Shown here in pieces: positions 40,018 to 50,593 of a stretch of DNA of 64,000 nt. How positions within the stretch are numbered: the first letter of the stretch is position 1; every line of letters starts with the position of its first letter. The notes below the pieces were generated by a model. The model worked only from the letters and a program-made list of their open reading frames with translations. It searched no databases and had not been told where the DNA came from. Source of the stretch: Brachionus plicatilis (lineage: Eukaryota > Rotifera > Eurotatoria > Ploima > Brachionidae); NCBI GenBank assembly GCA_010279815.1, contig QEOQ01000041.1, positions 967,784 through 1,031,783 on the forward strand, given 5' to 3'. The translations under genes and the position numbers were made by a program.

Positions 40018-40108
40018 TGCCCCAAGTGAGGATCGAACTCACGACCTCCAGATAACTCCAGATATTCAGATTATGAGACTGACGCGCTACCGACTGCGCT
40101 ATTGAGGC
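40018..40108 (-). tRNA. tRNA-Met (CAT), intron-containing, copy 4
   Basis: Minus-strand 91-nt copy, identical to copy 1 including the intron. Followed by ATAATTTTTG, a shorter T-run than the other copies, and by tail type B. Confidence 0.9.
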
Positions 40109-40605
40109 TTGCATGAAAATTTTCGACATGAAACAATTGCTTTTATAGCTTTTTTGAAATTTCAGCACCCTAACCCAATTACAAATTCTTTAAAAATTAA
40201 ATTCCATATCCGTCTCAGTCATATAAATAATTAATTTGGATTGTTTTAAACCTATCCACATTATTTCTTGTTTAATTTTTCAAAACAATTATTTTAAAAT
40301 GTGATATCATTATTGATTTTTGTAATTTCATATTATTCAAAGAAAAATTATGAATACAGATATTTTTTATTTTGAATAGCTTTTACAGTTTAAGAGCGAA
40401 TGAAGTGGAAAAGTACATTTATTAGATTACGTGAAAAAATTTCATAACATTTATATATTGATTATAGATTTGGAATAAAAAAAGCTGTTTTTTTGACAAT
40501 TTTTTAGATAATCATTTTAAAAGAATTTTTTAGATACTTTTTTGTTAGCACTTTTACTTAAAATAAAAAGCATCATAAAATTTCAATTCTTACATAATTC
40601 TCAGA
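40109..40605. other. Spacer upstream of the carotenoid oxygenase
   Basis: A/T-rich; presumed promoter region. The phrase TTCCATATCCGTCTCAGTCA (about 40202) recurs as TTCCATTTCCGTCTCAGTCA downstream of the same gene (about 42354), so the gene is bracketed by a short direct repeat. Confidence 0.5.
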
Positions 40606-42183
40606 ATGCATAAGAACAATTTTTTGCGATCACTAAAAAAAAATGAACAATCCTTAACCGAAATTAAAATTGTAGGAACTATTCCTGAATGGGTGAATGG
40701 AACCCTTTTCCGCAACGGACCTGGACGATACTCTTATGGTGACAAAACTTATAATCACTTGTTTGATGGTCATGCACTGGTCCACAAATTTCGCATCATG
40801 AATGGCAAAATATTCTATTCAAACAAATTTTTAGAAACTCAATCTTACAAAAAATCGCTCAGCGAATCCCGGCTTTATCCGGTTTTCGGAACAGTAGACA
40901 AATTATCCACTCTTTTGGAAAGACTAGAGCTAGTTGTCCGCTGGCCAAAAACTTTGGACAATGTTAATATCAATTTGGTGCCATATGGTAAAAAAAATTC
41001 GCTCACAAATTTTTTTTACAATTTAAAATTTTTTAAAGGAACTGAGAAAATTTTTGCTCTGACTGAGACAAACGTGATGTATGAACTGAACCCGTCAAAT
41101 CTTAATTTGATCAAAAGGGTCGAAATAGATAAGTATCTGGATCAAGCTACCACTACTATGGCTCATCCGCACTATTTGGAAGATGGAAGCTGGATAACTC
41201 TGGGAATGAATTTTAAAAACCTTTTACCCCATTATGACTTCATTAAATATAATTATAACGAAAAGGAAGCAATATGCGAAAAAGCTGAGCTAATTGCTCG
41301 AATACCCTCTAGTCACTATTTTGGACTATCCTATTTTCACAGTTTTGGTCTGACAGAAAACTTCATTATCTTTTTGGAACAGTCGATTAAATTCGACATT
41401 ACAAGTCTACTAAATGGAATTGTGTTCAATGAAGCATTTTCGGAGGCTTTTCATACATTGGAAAATTTTCCAACTCGTATCCATGTTATTGACAGAAAGA
41501 ATGGAGCAATTGTTCAAAAGAAATTTTTCTGTGAGCCTCTTGTGGTTTTTCATCACATAAACTCGTATGAAGTATTTGAATTAGATGGAACTCTGAAAGG
41601 ACTGGTGACTGATGTTTGTGCCTATGACCCTAAGCATTTTGAAATCAAAAATTTTACTTATGAAAATATGAATTCGGAAACATTGTTGGGCACAGATGCT
41701 ATCAAGTCAACAGCTAGAAGAATATTTATACCTATGAATGAAGCACAAGATGAGATAGAATGTGTTGCCAAAAAGCTGAACCAAGAAGTTATTTTTGATT
41801 TGCCAGCAATTAATTATGCCAGATTTAATGGCAAGGAATACAGTTATGTCTACGGTGCCAATTATTTCAAGCTTCCGTTTTCTATAATTAAAATGAATGT
41901 ACAAAATCCGGAAGAAGTGTTTGAGAGAAAATATGAGCACAACAAAAAGTCATGCTTGCCAAGTGAGCCAATTTTTGTTGAGTCATTAAATCCAGTTAGA
42001 GAAGATGACGGAGTTTTGCTTGTGATGGTTTTGTGTGATGAAGTGGATTTTTTATCAATTTTGGATGCCAAAGATTTGAAAGAGATTGCACGCGGTGAGT
42101 TGCCTAAAGATGTGAAAAGTGCTTTTACTTTTCATGGATTTTTTGCGCCCAAGACAAAATTTGAATTGCTCAATAAGATTTAA
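40606..42183 (+). CDS. Carotenoid cleavage oxygenase (BCO/RPE65/ninaB family)
   Basis: Non-haem iron(II) enzyme of the family that cleaves carotenoids or isomerises retinoids. 525 residues in one exon, the usual family length. The seven-bladed propeller hallmarks are present: GTLFRNGPGRY near residue 32, FDGHALVHKF near 53, and the four iron-binding His positions in AHPHY (187/189), YFHSFG (245), VFHHINSYE (316/317) and FTFHGFF (510). The glutamates in FGLTEN and the INSYE block also match. No signal peptide, so cytosolic. Which reaction it does (central or eccentric cleavage, or isomerisation) cannot be told. No lesions. Secure family call. Confidence 0.94.
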   Translation: MHKNNFLRSLKKNEQSLTEIKIVGTIPEWVNGTLFRNGPGRYSYGDKTYNHLFDGHALVHKFRIMNGKIFYSNKFLETQSYKKSLSESRLYPVFGTVDKLSTLLERLELVVRWPKTLDNVNINLVPYGKKNSLTNFFYNLKFFKGTEKIFALTETNVMYELNPSNLNLIKRVEIDKYLDQATTTMAHPHYLEDGSWITLGMNFKNLLPHYDFIKYNYNEKEAICEKAELIARIPSSHYFGLSYFHSFGLTENFIIFLEQSIKFDITSLLNGIVFNEAFSEAFHTLENFPTRIHVIDRKNGAIVQKKFFCEPLVVFHHINSYEVFELDGTLKGLVTDVCAYDPKHFEIKNFTYENMNSETLLGTDAIKSTARRIFIPMNEAQDEIECVAKKLNQEVIFDLPAINYARFNGKEYSYVYGANYFKLPFSIIKMNVQNPEEVFERKYEHNKKSCLPSEPIFVESLNPVREDDGVLLVMVLCDEVDFLSILDAKDLKEIARGELPKDVKSAFTFHGFFAPKTKFELLNKI

Positions 42184-43544
42184 AAATATTTATTTTAATG
42201 AAAACTAGCCTTAATTGTTTAAATCAATGATTTTTTATATTTAAGTCATATCTGAATTTAAAGAAATATTTTTTTTTACCGGAATAAATTTTAAGAATCA
42301 TATTTTGTATAACAATTTAATTTTCAACATATTACAAATTCTTTAAAAAAAATTCCATTTCCGTCTCAGTCATATAAATAATCAACATTACAAATAAATT
42401 TAAATAATTTTCTTTATCATACTTGAGAAGTCAATGTATCAGGCAGTAAATCCCGAGAATCCTCCTAAGGCTTGCAGTGTGCAAGGTGTTCAGGCTTATT
42501 CTGTCAGACTGATACTTTCCCCAACATTTCCTAGCTGTAGCTGGTTGATTTCAATGTTTGTAGGAGTTTTGCAAAGCTATTCTCAATGTCTCTGTGTGTT
42601 TCCATCGCTGTAATTATGGTCCTTCCCACTTCCAGAGTTGGTCAAAAGTCAGAATCAAATTTTTTTTTACAAAGCCATAAAATTAATGAGCTAGAGACTT
42701 AAAAAAATTTAATAGGTTTTGTTTTAAACGCAACAATTGTTTTTTTAAGAGTAGTTTGATAAATTGTCACAATGCTAAAGGTTTTTTTAGCAATTTCATG
42801 AAAATTATTTTTAAAAAAAATCTAAGTTTTAATTTAAGTATTTTTAGGCTATAAGTTCTTACTTCTGTCCGGTCAAAACGTCAAAACCTATGTTACTAAA
42901 TTCTTCAATTTGCAAATTAGGATAAATATATTTCTTTATTATTTAATTCTAGAATTTTTATTGCAGCAACTTTTATTAAAATTTTTATGAGAATTATTTA
43001 AAGTTAAAAAAATCCAAATAACGGGTGTCCAACAAAGCTAGACCAAAATGTTAAATTAAGAAAAAAATGTGAAAGGAATGTTTTTTTCTGATGAAATTTA
43101 ACACATATATAGGATGATTAATTATATATAAAAAAAAATTGAAAACTCGTCAATCTGACACTTAGGTCACAAAAAATCCTAGTAACCCTGAAACTCCGTC
43201 AACCCTAAAAATGTCCCCGAGATTTTCATTTTTTACCAATATAGTTTTATATATCAGTGAAAAGAGAATTTTACCAGCTCCTTAATGCCACCAAAGTCTT
43301 AGTTTTCCGATGCTCTGTTCAAAAGACATCAAAAACATCCATAAATCGACAAAATTATATAAAGTTCAATAATGGGGTTTTTGCAAATAAAATGTAATTT
43401 CTTTTGAATGGAATGATATCTTTTTACCAAATTTTGTCTAATTTTAGTAAATACTCAATTTTACACAAAAAAATGTGAATAATATTCTTCTTGAAAATTT
43501 AAGACACTCCATTACCATTTTATAACTATAAGTGCCTGTCTTAA
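42184..43544. other. Intergenic with a LINE scrap
   Basis: 42430-42650 is G/C-richer and on the minus strand reads NTLHTA and LRRILGIYCL, the LINE block also seen near 2540 (LRRILxxxWPETISN); a dead fragment. The rest is A/T-rich with a few G/C patches (about 43150-43220) that are not assigned. Confidence 0.45.
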
Positions 43545-44117
43545 CAAATAATATTCCTGTTTCAAAAATACTTGGACTAAGTGATTTACACTTTAAAGAT
43601 AGCTAAATGAATCAATTTTAAGATTTTATGTTATATTAATCAAGAGTGAACTTAGTTTTCTAAATTTTGCATTCCAAAAATGAAGATTTAATTTAGTTTA
43701 ACTTTTTATTTTCTTAGGTCATTTGAAAAATTATTAGTTACAATAATAGCCCTTTACAATTTTTTACTTTACGAAGTCTAGAGTCCAACGATTCTATTGT
43801 TTTTTTAATTTCTTCTATGGGATCTCTCTCGGCGGAGTTTTATAAATCGTTTGCGATTCACCTAATTTGGGCGTAAAAATAAAAAAAAAGTATTCAGGAA
43901 TCTTCCAGTTATATTTCTGATGTTTTATTTTTTTAGTTTTCAAAATCAAATTTTGTCTGAAATGACTTAAAAATGACAACTTTCGAATGCAAATTTACAA
44001 AACTAAGTGCACTCTTGATTAATATAGCATAAAATCTTAAATTTGATTCATTTAGCTATCTTTAAAGTGTAAATCACTTTCTTAGTCCAAGTATTTTTGA
44101 AACAGGAATATTATTTG
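43545..44117. mobile_element. Foldback element, ~140-bp arms with 290-bp spacer
   Basis: CAAATAATATTCCTGTTTCA at the left returns inverted as TGAAACAGGAATATTATTTG at the right. The arms continue through TTTACACTTTAAAGATAGCT and AATCAAGAGTG. The spacer is non-coding as far as can be seen. Confidence 0.7.
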
Positions 44118-44483
44118 AAAAAAAAGTTGGACTTGACTTGTGACTTTTAAACAACTCTGTGTATTTTATATCAATTTAAAGGTCATAGTTAGTTTAATTA
44201 AAAATCGATTTTTATTTAATAAATTTTTAAAACAAAATTTAATTTTTACATGTCTTACTTAATAAAAATATGAAAAAAACTAGTGCGTCTAAATTTTTTA
44301 TTAGGATCAGACAAGGATTTTGATTATAACTCTAATAGAATCCTAAATAGGATTTGTTTCCTCTGTGGTATTAAAATTTTTTAAAAAAATTTCACAAGAA
44401 TAAAAAAGCGTTTTTCAGCTTCAATAAAAGATATTTATGAAATTTTTGATTTATGTTTTTATTTATTGAAAAGAATGACCATT
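44118..44483. other. Spacer downstream of the VWA7-like pseudogene
   Basis: A/T-rich with AATAAA-like words; no other feature recognised. Confidence 0.4.
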
Positions 44484-47116
44484 CTAAAACTTAAAATAAT
44501 TCATATCAATTACTTTGGTCACGATAGATTTTCCAGTTCTAGAATCTTTGAAGATCAATTTGACTGTACAAAGCTTAGAATTTTTGGACACATTTTTCAA
44601 TATAACTACATCTGAAAAATAATCAAGTTGATTGACATAAAATTTACGGTCAAGATAAAATGAATCAACTGAGAAATCATCACAAACTTCAACATTAACT
44701 GCTATATCTCTGGTCTCACTACCAAAGTTGTTTATTTCATACTCAATGGAATATAAATCATCTTTAATTGATTTTAGAACAGCTTTCACAATCAGGGTAG
44801 ATACTCGAAACGTTCTTGGATCCATTCTTTCATACTTTAATTTTGATAGATCTTCACCGATCAGCTTAATTCTGAAATCGAACGCCGGAATGCGCAAAGA
44901 CTTGGCATAATATTTAAAGTTAGATTTTTTAACTGAACTCTGCTGAATAGACTTCCATATTCATCGTATATTTCCATTTGGTGAATGGATGGCGTGTTCG
45001 TTGAACTGGCACCAAATATGTCAATCAAAGCTTCAACTTTGCTGCTATCAACCAGTGAATCTCGTATTTCCAATTCATCAATCAAAAAAGTTCTTATCTC
45101 AGGCACTAGTTTCACATTTACGGATACAGATGTGATAGCTTCTATTTTTATTTTCTTTACTTCACTTTTTGCGCTCACTTTTAAAGACCAAAGTCCCTTG
45201 GATGGCTTACGAATGGAGTATATTTTTACATCTCCGATATTAGTTGTCAACTCTGGTCTTATTTCCAAACCATCTGGCCCGTACACATTCACTTCGCACT
45301 CGGAACCAATAACAGTAAGCTTTGTTTCGAAGACAGATTGATCTACTGAAAAAACCAATGTTCTTGTGTCATTTACTTTTAGAACCTCATGCAGGATTTC
45401 GGAAGAAGCGCTGGCCTTGGTTTAGCAAGAAAGAAATTCGGGGCTTTTTCTTTTGTATTAATTCAAATAATTCTTCCAAAAGCCAGACATCTTTTGCATC
45501 CGCATCGGTATAAACAAATATTTCAGCAAAGGAATTCTCTTCAAGATTGTTAAGCACTTGAATTAGGCCTGAAAAACACAATTCTGGACTGTCTCCTCCA
45601 CCGTTTGCTGTCAGCTGGTTAATTTTTGCTTCAATTTCATCAACTCCAAGGATATTTCTAAATCTCCAATTTTTGGATGATTAACATTAGAAGGATCAGG
45701 CGGTCACAATGCCCGTTTTTTGTTAGATTTTTGAATTTTTTCTTCACTAAAACTTTTTTTTTTTCCCGGCGAATATTTAGGGGCCGGCCTAATCTTTTAC
45801 AAGTTTTAAAATGAGCATACTTTTGATTCATAAAAATGCTCGGTAAAGAAAATAAAAGTGTGTATACCTAAAAGGACCGGAGCTGTCAAAATGACCACTT
45901 TACATTTTTAAGCCAAAAATTTAAGAAAATTTTTTTTTTCAAGTTTACTTGGATAAATCTAGTCTCTAAAAAAACTAAGCTTAAAGATTTTTTGCTTTTT
46001 GAAAATTTTTCTTGTACATCAGAAAAGACTATTATTTGCCTAAAATTTGAAAAAAATTAAAAAAAAAAAATTATTTTATCTCTTCTTCTTTTTTATTTGA
46101 TCGTAATGAAATAAATTTTGAATCAAAACATAAGAAAAGTTCATTATTTCATGGAGAAAAAGCATTTAAAAAGGAGCGGTCAAAATGAGCGCCTTCGGTC
46201 CTATTAGTAATATTTAAAATCCGGTCCTTCTAGTGTTAAGACTCTGTAGAATATATTTCTGAAGGGGGTTTTTAGATTAAGCATATGCATTGCCTTTTTC
46301 AATTGCGTGAGATTTAGCAGAGCGGATCATAGAAGACATTGATCTTGTATCGTCAATATTAAAGGCAATTGTTTTGCCACCCTCAATGCCAAGCAAAATT
46401 TTGAATTTCCTCAAACCAATCGCTTCTTTAATGCCATCAAAAAGTTTTCTGACTGTCAGCGAGGCCAAAGATTTGGCTAATTCGTGATCTGGACTCGTTG
46501 CCAAGTCCTTTCGATTGGTGTACTGGCCTCTCAAACCAGTTGGAGCTAGTTCGGTTACGTCCAGCAAGAACAATCCAACATCTGTATTGCCATTTTCTAT
46601 CCAATTTGATCTGACATAAAAGCCCTGAACCATAAAAATCATTTTTGCCAAATCTCTCCTCATATAATCCAGGTTAAAACCAATCATTTGTGCATAGAAT
46701 GAATTGTAAATTTGATATAATTTATCAATGCTTGGTTGTATATTTTCTTGATTCCAGAAAAAACTTGGCTCTGTGATGGTCAGTGGTAACTCGTACAAAT
46801 AGGATTCAATTTCAGCTAATGTTTTTTCAAATGGTTTTGTTGTGTAGACAACTGCCGATGTCAAATCAATACCCACTGGTATGGGACCAAAAGCAGCCGA
46901 AAATAAATCGGCTGCATTATCGTAATCATCCAATGGTAGATGAAAAATACTAGCTGCTGCCTTGAATATGGAGTTGCGGCATAATTGTTGATGTTCGTCA
47001 ATGAGAAATGCCCCACAACAATTTAAACTTATTATCAAGCTAAGATTTAGAACTAAAATTTTCATTTTTTTTTGTTTTTTTTGTATCAAGCAGATAGCAG
47101 ATGTATTTAAAGACAA
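44484..47116 (-). pseudogene. VWA7: VWA7-like (von Willebrand A domain) gene, split by a MITE and frameshifted
   Basis: Secreted VWA-domain protein of the VWA7/hemicentin-like group. The 5' part (47062-46280) has a signal peptide (MKILVLNLSLIISLNCCGAF), the N-terminal helical region with FYVRSNWIENG (human VWA7: FY-HSNWVE-G), and the start of the A domain, IAFNIDDTRSMSSMI, where the MIDAS loop is DDTRSMS rather than DxTGSMG. It stops after GNAYA. The rest of the A domain resumes at about 45680 (KINQLTANGGGDSPEL, EIFVYTDADAKDVWLLEEL) and continues to 44484 with the beta-rich C-terminal domain (RKPSKGLWSLKVSAKSE, FRIKLIGEDLSKL). Lesions: a frameshift and stop near 46280, a MITE at 45685-46235, a shift with missing codons near 45400-45440, and another shift near 44900. 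Each block alone is well preserved, so death is recent, or some shifts are assembly errors. Confidence 0.78.
45685..46235. mobile_element. piggyBac-like MITE inside the VWA7-like gene
   Basis: 551 bp flanked by TTAA (45681-45684 and 46236-46239). The ends CATTAGAAGGATC and (inverted) CACTAGAAGGACC, plus subterminal GGTCAAAATGA-type words, match the family of the 2071-2461 element. An internal copy of the end motif (AAAGGACCGGAGCTGTCAAA) occurs near 45871. It lies exactly between the two halves of the pseudogene. Confidence 0.8.
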
Positions 47117-48329
47117 ACGATTATTTGATTAAGTCTCTAAAACTGCCTTTTTTAAACTCAGTTAAAAAAAGGAAGTTAAAGCTGATATTTTAAACTTAAA
47201 ATAAATAAAATTAAATTGAAAAAATACCATATTTGAAAAAAATACTTTTTCGTGAAAATCAATTTTTTATATTTAATTTTTATAGAATTACTCAAAGGCG
47301 TCAGGTAAAAAGAAAATAATAGATCTAAAAAATAATTATTTTATCATTTGACTGTTTAAAAGAATACTTTTTAAATCTGTAAACCTATTTAATTACTCTT
47401 GTTTCTTTAATCAAGGTAAGCACTGAAAATGTTCATTGGAAACTTGATATTTAATTAATTTCTTTTGTAACATGGTAAACTGCACTTTTTTACCCTAAAT
47501 AAGATGATTTGATTTTTTAAGAAAATATTTTACAAACTATTTTATTAGAAAATTTTAATTTTTTGAAGGCTTCTTTCTAAAGATATATTTCTTTACATAG
47601 CGCTTGTCTAGGCCGATCGAACCATTATGGGTTGGTTGGAAAAATCTTTGTCACTTTTACATTATTATTATTATTAAATTAAAATGTGACCTATGGTCTG
47701 CTGCTTGAAGAAAGAACCCTCTCCTTTCAGCATAAAAAATAATTTACAAAATTTCAAATACGAAAATTTATTAGATTAAGTAGAAGTTTTCAAAAAAAAA
47801 ATAAAAAAAAGTAAAAAATTAAATCTAAAGTAAAAAAGTAGTTAATAGTTTATAAGAAGTTCTTTAAGATGGATTTTTTATCACTTCTACTCCAATCACA
47901 ACTGTTTATTAAACTCTTGATTCCTTCGCTAACGGCGCTAGAATTTATAATGAAGTTTTTTACAAGTTTTTTGACTCTAGCTTCTAAAGGTTCTAGGTTT
48001 GAGATAGTGTTTAGTAGGTTTTGTGGTGTCACTTTTACATACTTTTGCTTGCAGCTCTAATCTTATAATTCCACTTGTAAGCAATTAAAATTTGTGATTT
48101 TGAAATATTGGGCACTATATTAAATTCTGTTTATTTTATGTTTTTAGAATAATTATAGAATATTTAATTGGTTTTATCATCGAAGAGAATTAATTAGAAG
48201 ATGGTAAAAAGTAAGAGCCAGATAATACTTTTTTTAAATCTATCTCGTGAAAATGTCACATACGATGACTTTTGTTTTATTTTTAAGAAATTTTGGGTTT
48301 TTAATTCAAAAAAATTAATTTTTGTATAA
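47117..48329. other. Upstream flank of VWA7-like gene and repeat unit preceding tRNA copy 5
   Basis: From about 47470 the sequence is a diverged duplicate of 53862-54307 (shared: TTTTTTGAAGGCTTCTTTCT, GAACCATTATGGGTT, TTTTATCATCGAAGAGA). A block of about 430 bp (47660-48090) is extra in this copy. It contains a 60-codon minus-strand frame (48032-47850, LLNTISNLEPLEARVKKLV) that looks like the end of a retroelement protein but is not firmly assignable. Confidence 0.5.
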
Positions 48330-48420
48330 GCCTCAATAGCGCAGTCGGTAGCGCGTCAGTCTCATAATCTGAATATCTGGAGTTATCTGGAGGTCGTGAG
48401 TTCGATCCTCACTTGGGGCA
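48330..48420 (+). tRNA. tRNA-Met (CAT), intron-containing, copy 5
   Basis: 91-nt copy identical to copy 1; T-run terminator (ATATTTTTTT) follows; tail type A downstream. Confidence 0.9.
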
Positions 48421-48697
48421 ATATTTTTTTATTAAAAAAAAATCTACAATTTTCCAACTAAAAATTATTTATTCTTTGTTTTCAAGTTAATAGCAAATAT
48501 TTCAATTTTTTTAAACATGAAAAATAATATAAATATCCAAAAATTTTATTTTGAGCACAAATTTACAAATTTTAAATTAAGAAGCATGTATCTATTTAGA
48601 TATTCTTTTATAACTCAAACTACTTCGGTGACGATTGTATCAGTTGAATGCAAGTCTTTTTTAGAATTGTATTGCGACTGAAACAGAGAAGTTGTTT
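48421..48697 (+). repeat. tRNA-linked repeat tail type A, copy from 48.4 kb
   Basis: Shares TTTTCAAGTTAATAGCAAA, GAGCACAAATTTACAAA and AAGAAG(C/T)ATGTATCT with the palindrome arms and ends with the hairpin block 48617-48697 (AAACTACTTC ... GAAGTTGTTT). The hairpin block is much better conserved than the rest of the tail. Confidence 0.8.
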
Positions 48698-48977
48698 TTA
48701 TTAAAAATATAAATTAAGTCTTTAAAAAAATTTGAAATCAAAATCGACAATAAAAATTCTCTCAAAGAAAACGAGTAAAAGATATTTAGCTTAACAAAAA
48801 TTAAATTAATAACTATATTAATCAATTTCCTAAAAAATATGCAAGTTTTTTTTAAGTATTTGCATGCAAAAAGCGATCTCGAGAGATCTTTAAATGAGAA
48901 AAAATCGTGGAAAAATTGCAAAAATTGATTAAGTAAGAATAGATAAATTCTATTGTAAAATAGATAAGTGTAAGCTA

Positions 48978-49179
48978 CCGTGAGTGGGGGATACTAGACC
49001 GCTAAAGTTGATGTCGGCTGTTTTGATTGCCGCGAGGGAATTATTCTTTTTTCTATAAATCTAAACGATTTTTCGGTATTAAATTTTCAAATTTTAAATT
49101 CTCTAAAGGTTTTTTTTCACTCCCGGTCATCAAAAAGGCCAACATCAACTTTTGGGGATCTATTGGCCACCACTCACGG
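48978..49179. mobile_element. 202-bp MITE, TA target, CCGTGAGTGG ends
   Basis: Flanked by TA on both sides. Ends CCGTGAGTGG and CCACTCACGG are perfect inverses, and AAAGTTGATGT(C/T)GGC is repeated inverted further in. TA targets suggest the Tc1/mariner superfamily. No coding frame. Confidence 0.75.
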
Positions 49180-49279
49180 TATCCAACACTAAAATAAATT
49201 AAAGTATTTACCAAAAAATGCTTAATATTTTTCTAGGACAAAATCACATACAATAAAATTAGTTTTTCTTTGTTTTCAA

Positions 49280-49489
49280 GTTAATAGCAAATATTTCAAT
49301 TTTTAGATTTGAAATCTTAAACAAATATCTAAAAAATTTTTTTAGAACACAAATTTACAAACTTTAAATTAAGAAGTATGTATCTATTTAGATATTCTTT
49401 TACAACTCAAACTACTTCGGTGACGATTGTATCAGTTGAATGCAAGTCTTTTTTAGAATTGCATTCCGACTAAAACAGAGAAGTTGTTT
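49280..49489 (+). repeat. Tail type A copy lacking the tRNA head
   Basis: Matches the 48.4-kb tail from TTTTCAAGTTAATAGC to the hairpin block (49409-49489), but the tRNA and the first part of the tail are absent: a 5'-truncated copy. Confidence 0.8.
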
Positions 49490-50593
49490 TTATTAAAAAA
49501 TAATTAAATCTTTAAAAAAAAACATTATATTGAAAAATTATATAATCAAAATGGAAAATTAAAATTCAAAACTCAATTAATTTTAGAAGTTGAAAATATG
49601 TGGTCAAAAATGATTGATCAAAAATTTTTTTAATATAACTATTTTAATAGAAAAATTTTAACTAATAATTCGTCAAAATAAAATAAGTCAATTCTCAGAA
49701 TTTAAATATATATATATATGCATAACTGAATGAATGAAACTAAAATCAAATTAAAAATTTTAAGAGAAAATTAAATCTTTTGTTTAAAATTCTAATTAAA
49801 ATTCTCAATGTTAATTACAGTGTTTAAAGTTAAACTGGATAATGGGTAATATTACGTTATTTTACGTAATTTTACGTCAGAAAATGTAAGCTTACGTAAT
49901 ATTACATCATTTCTTGTATGTAAGAAAATGTAAGCTTACGTAATTTTACGTAATTTTACGTAATATTACACCAGTTTAAGTAAGTTTGGCCGAAAACGCT
50001 TACTGCCAAAAAAAATTGAATTTTAGAGGAAAAAGTGGAAAATTAATAAAAATATTTGAATTTTTTAAAAAAATTTTTGAAAAAAAAACATTAAACTTTA
50101 TTACATTTTTTTTACATCATTTTACGTAAAATAACACAATTTATTGTAATTTTATGTAATTTTTTGTCATATTTTCTAAGTTTATGTAAATATTAGTAAA
50201 GTACTCTTTATTCTTTTGCCAAAAGATGATTTTAAAAATAAAAATACAATTTTTGCAATCAAAAATGATTCGAAAAATGCAAAAAAATTAATTGTAAATA
50301 AAAAAATAAAAATACAATTTATTTTATACCTTTATTTTGATAAATATTTTTGATAAAAGATTCTAATTTCAAATTTATTAGTTTGACCAGCCTCCATCTT
50401 ATTTTATTTTTTTATTTTTTTAAATATTGATAAAAAAATTTATTAAATCAATTTTTTCTTGAACAAATTATTAAAATATTTTCTTTGTTAAAATTTTAAG
50501 CGAAATTGATACTTAAAAAGCAATATTTAAAATTTAAAAATTCTTAAACTAAAAAAATTAAAACTTTATTTTATGACATGGTATGACAATGGT
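49490..50593. other. Spacer downstream of the amidase gene with a foldback element
   Basis: Contains an (AT)n run near 49708-49720, the foldback at 49830-49979, and further GTAATTTTACGTA-like words to about 50200. No gene. Confidence 0.45.
49830..49979. mobile_element. 150-bp foldback MITE of TTACGTAA repeats
   Basis: Left tip TTAAACTGG and right tip CCAGTTTAA are perfect inverses; the body is a near-tandem run of TTACGTAATTTTACGTAA words, so the whole unit can fold. Confidence 0.75.

Noticed and set aside
40606..42183. Horizontal transfer of the carotenoid oxygenase
   Set aside because: The family is widespread in animals and all its sequence blocks fit the animal BCO/RPE65/ninaB type; lack of introns alone is not evidence here.
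48617..48697. C/D-box snoRNA for the tail A hairpin block
   Set aside because: The D box is CTGA in two copies but CTAA in two others, and the C box is off-consensus; kept only as an unexplained conserved hairpin.
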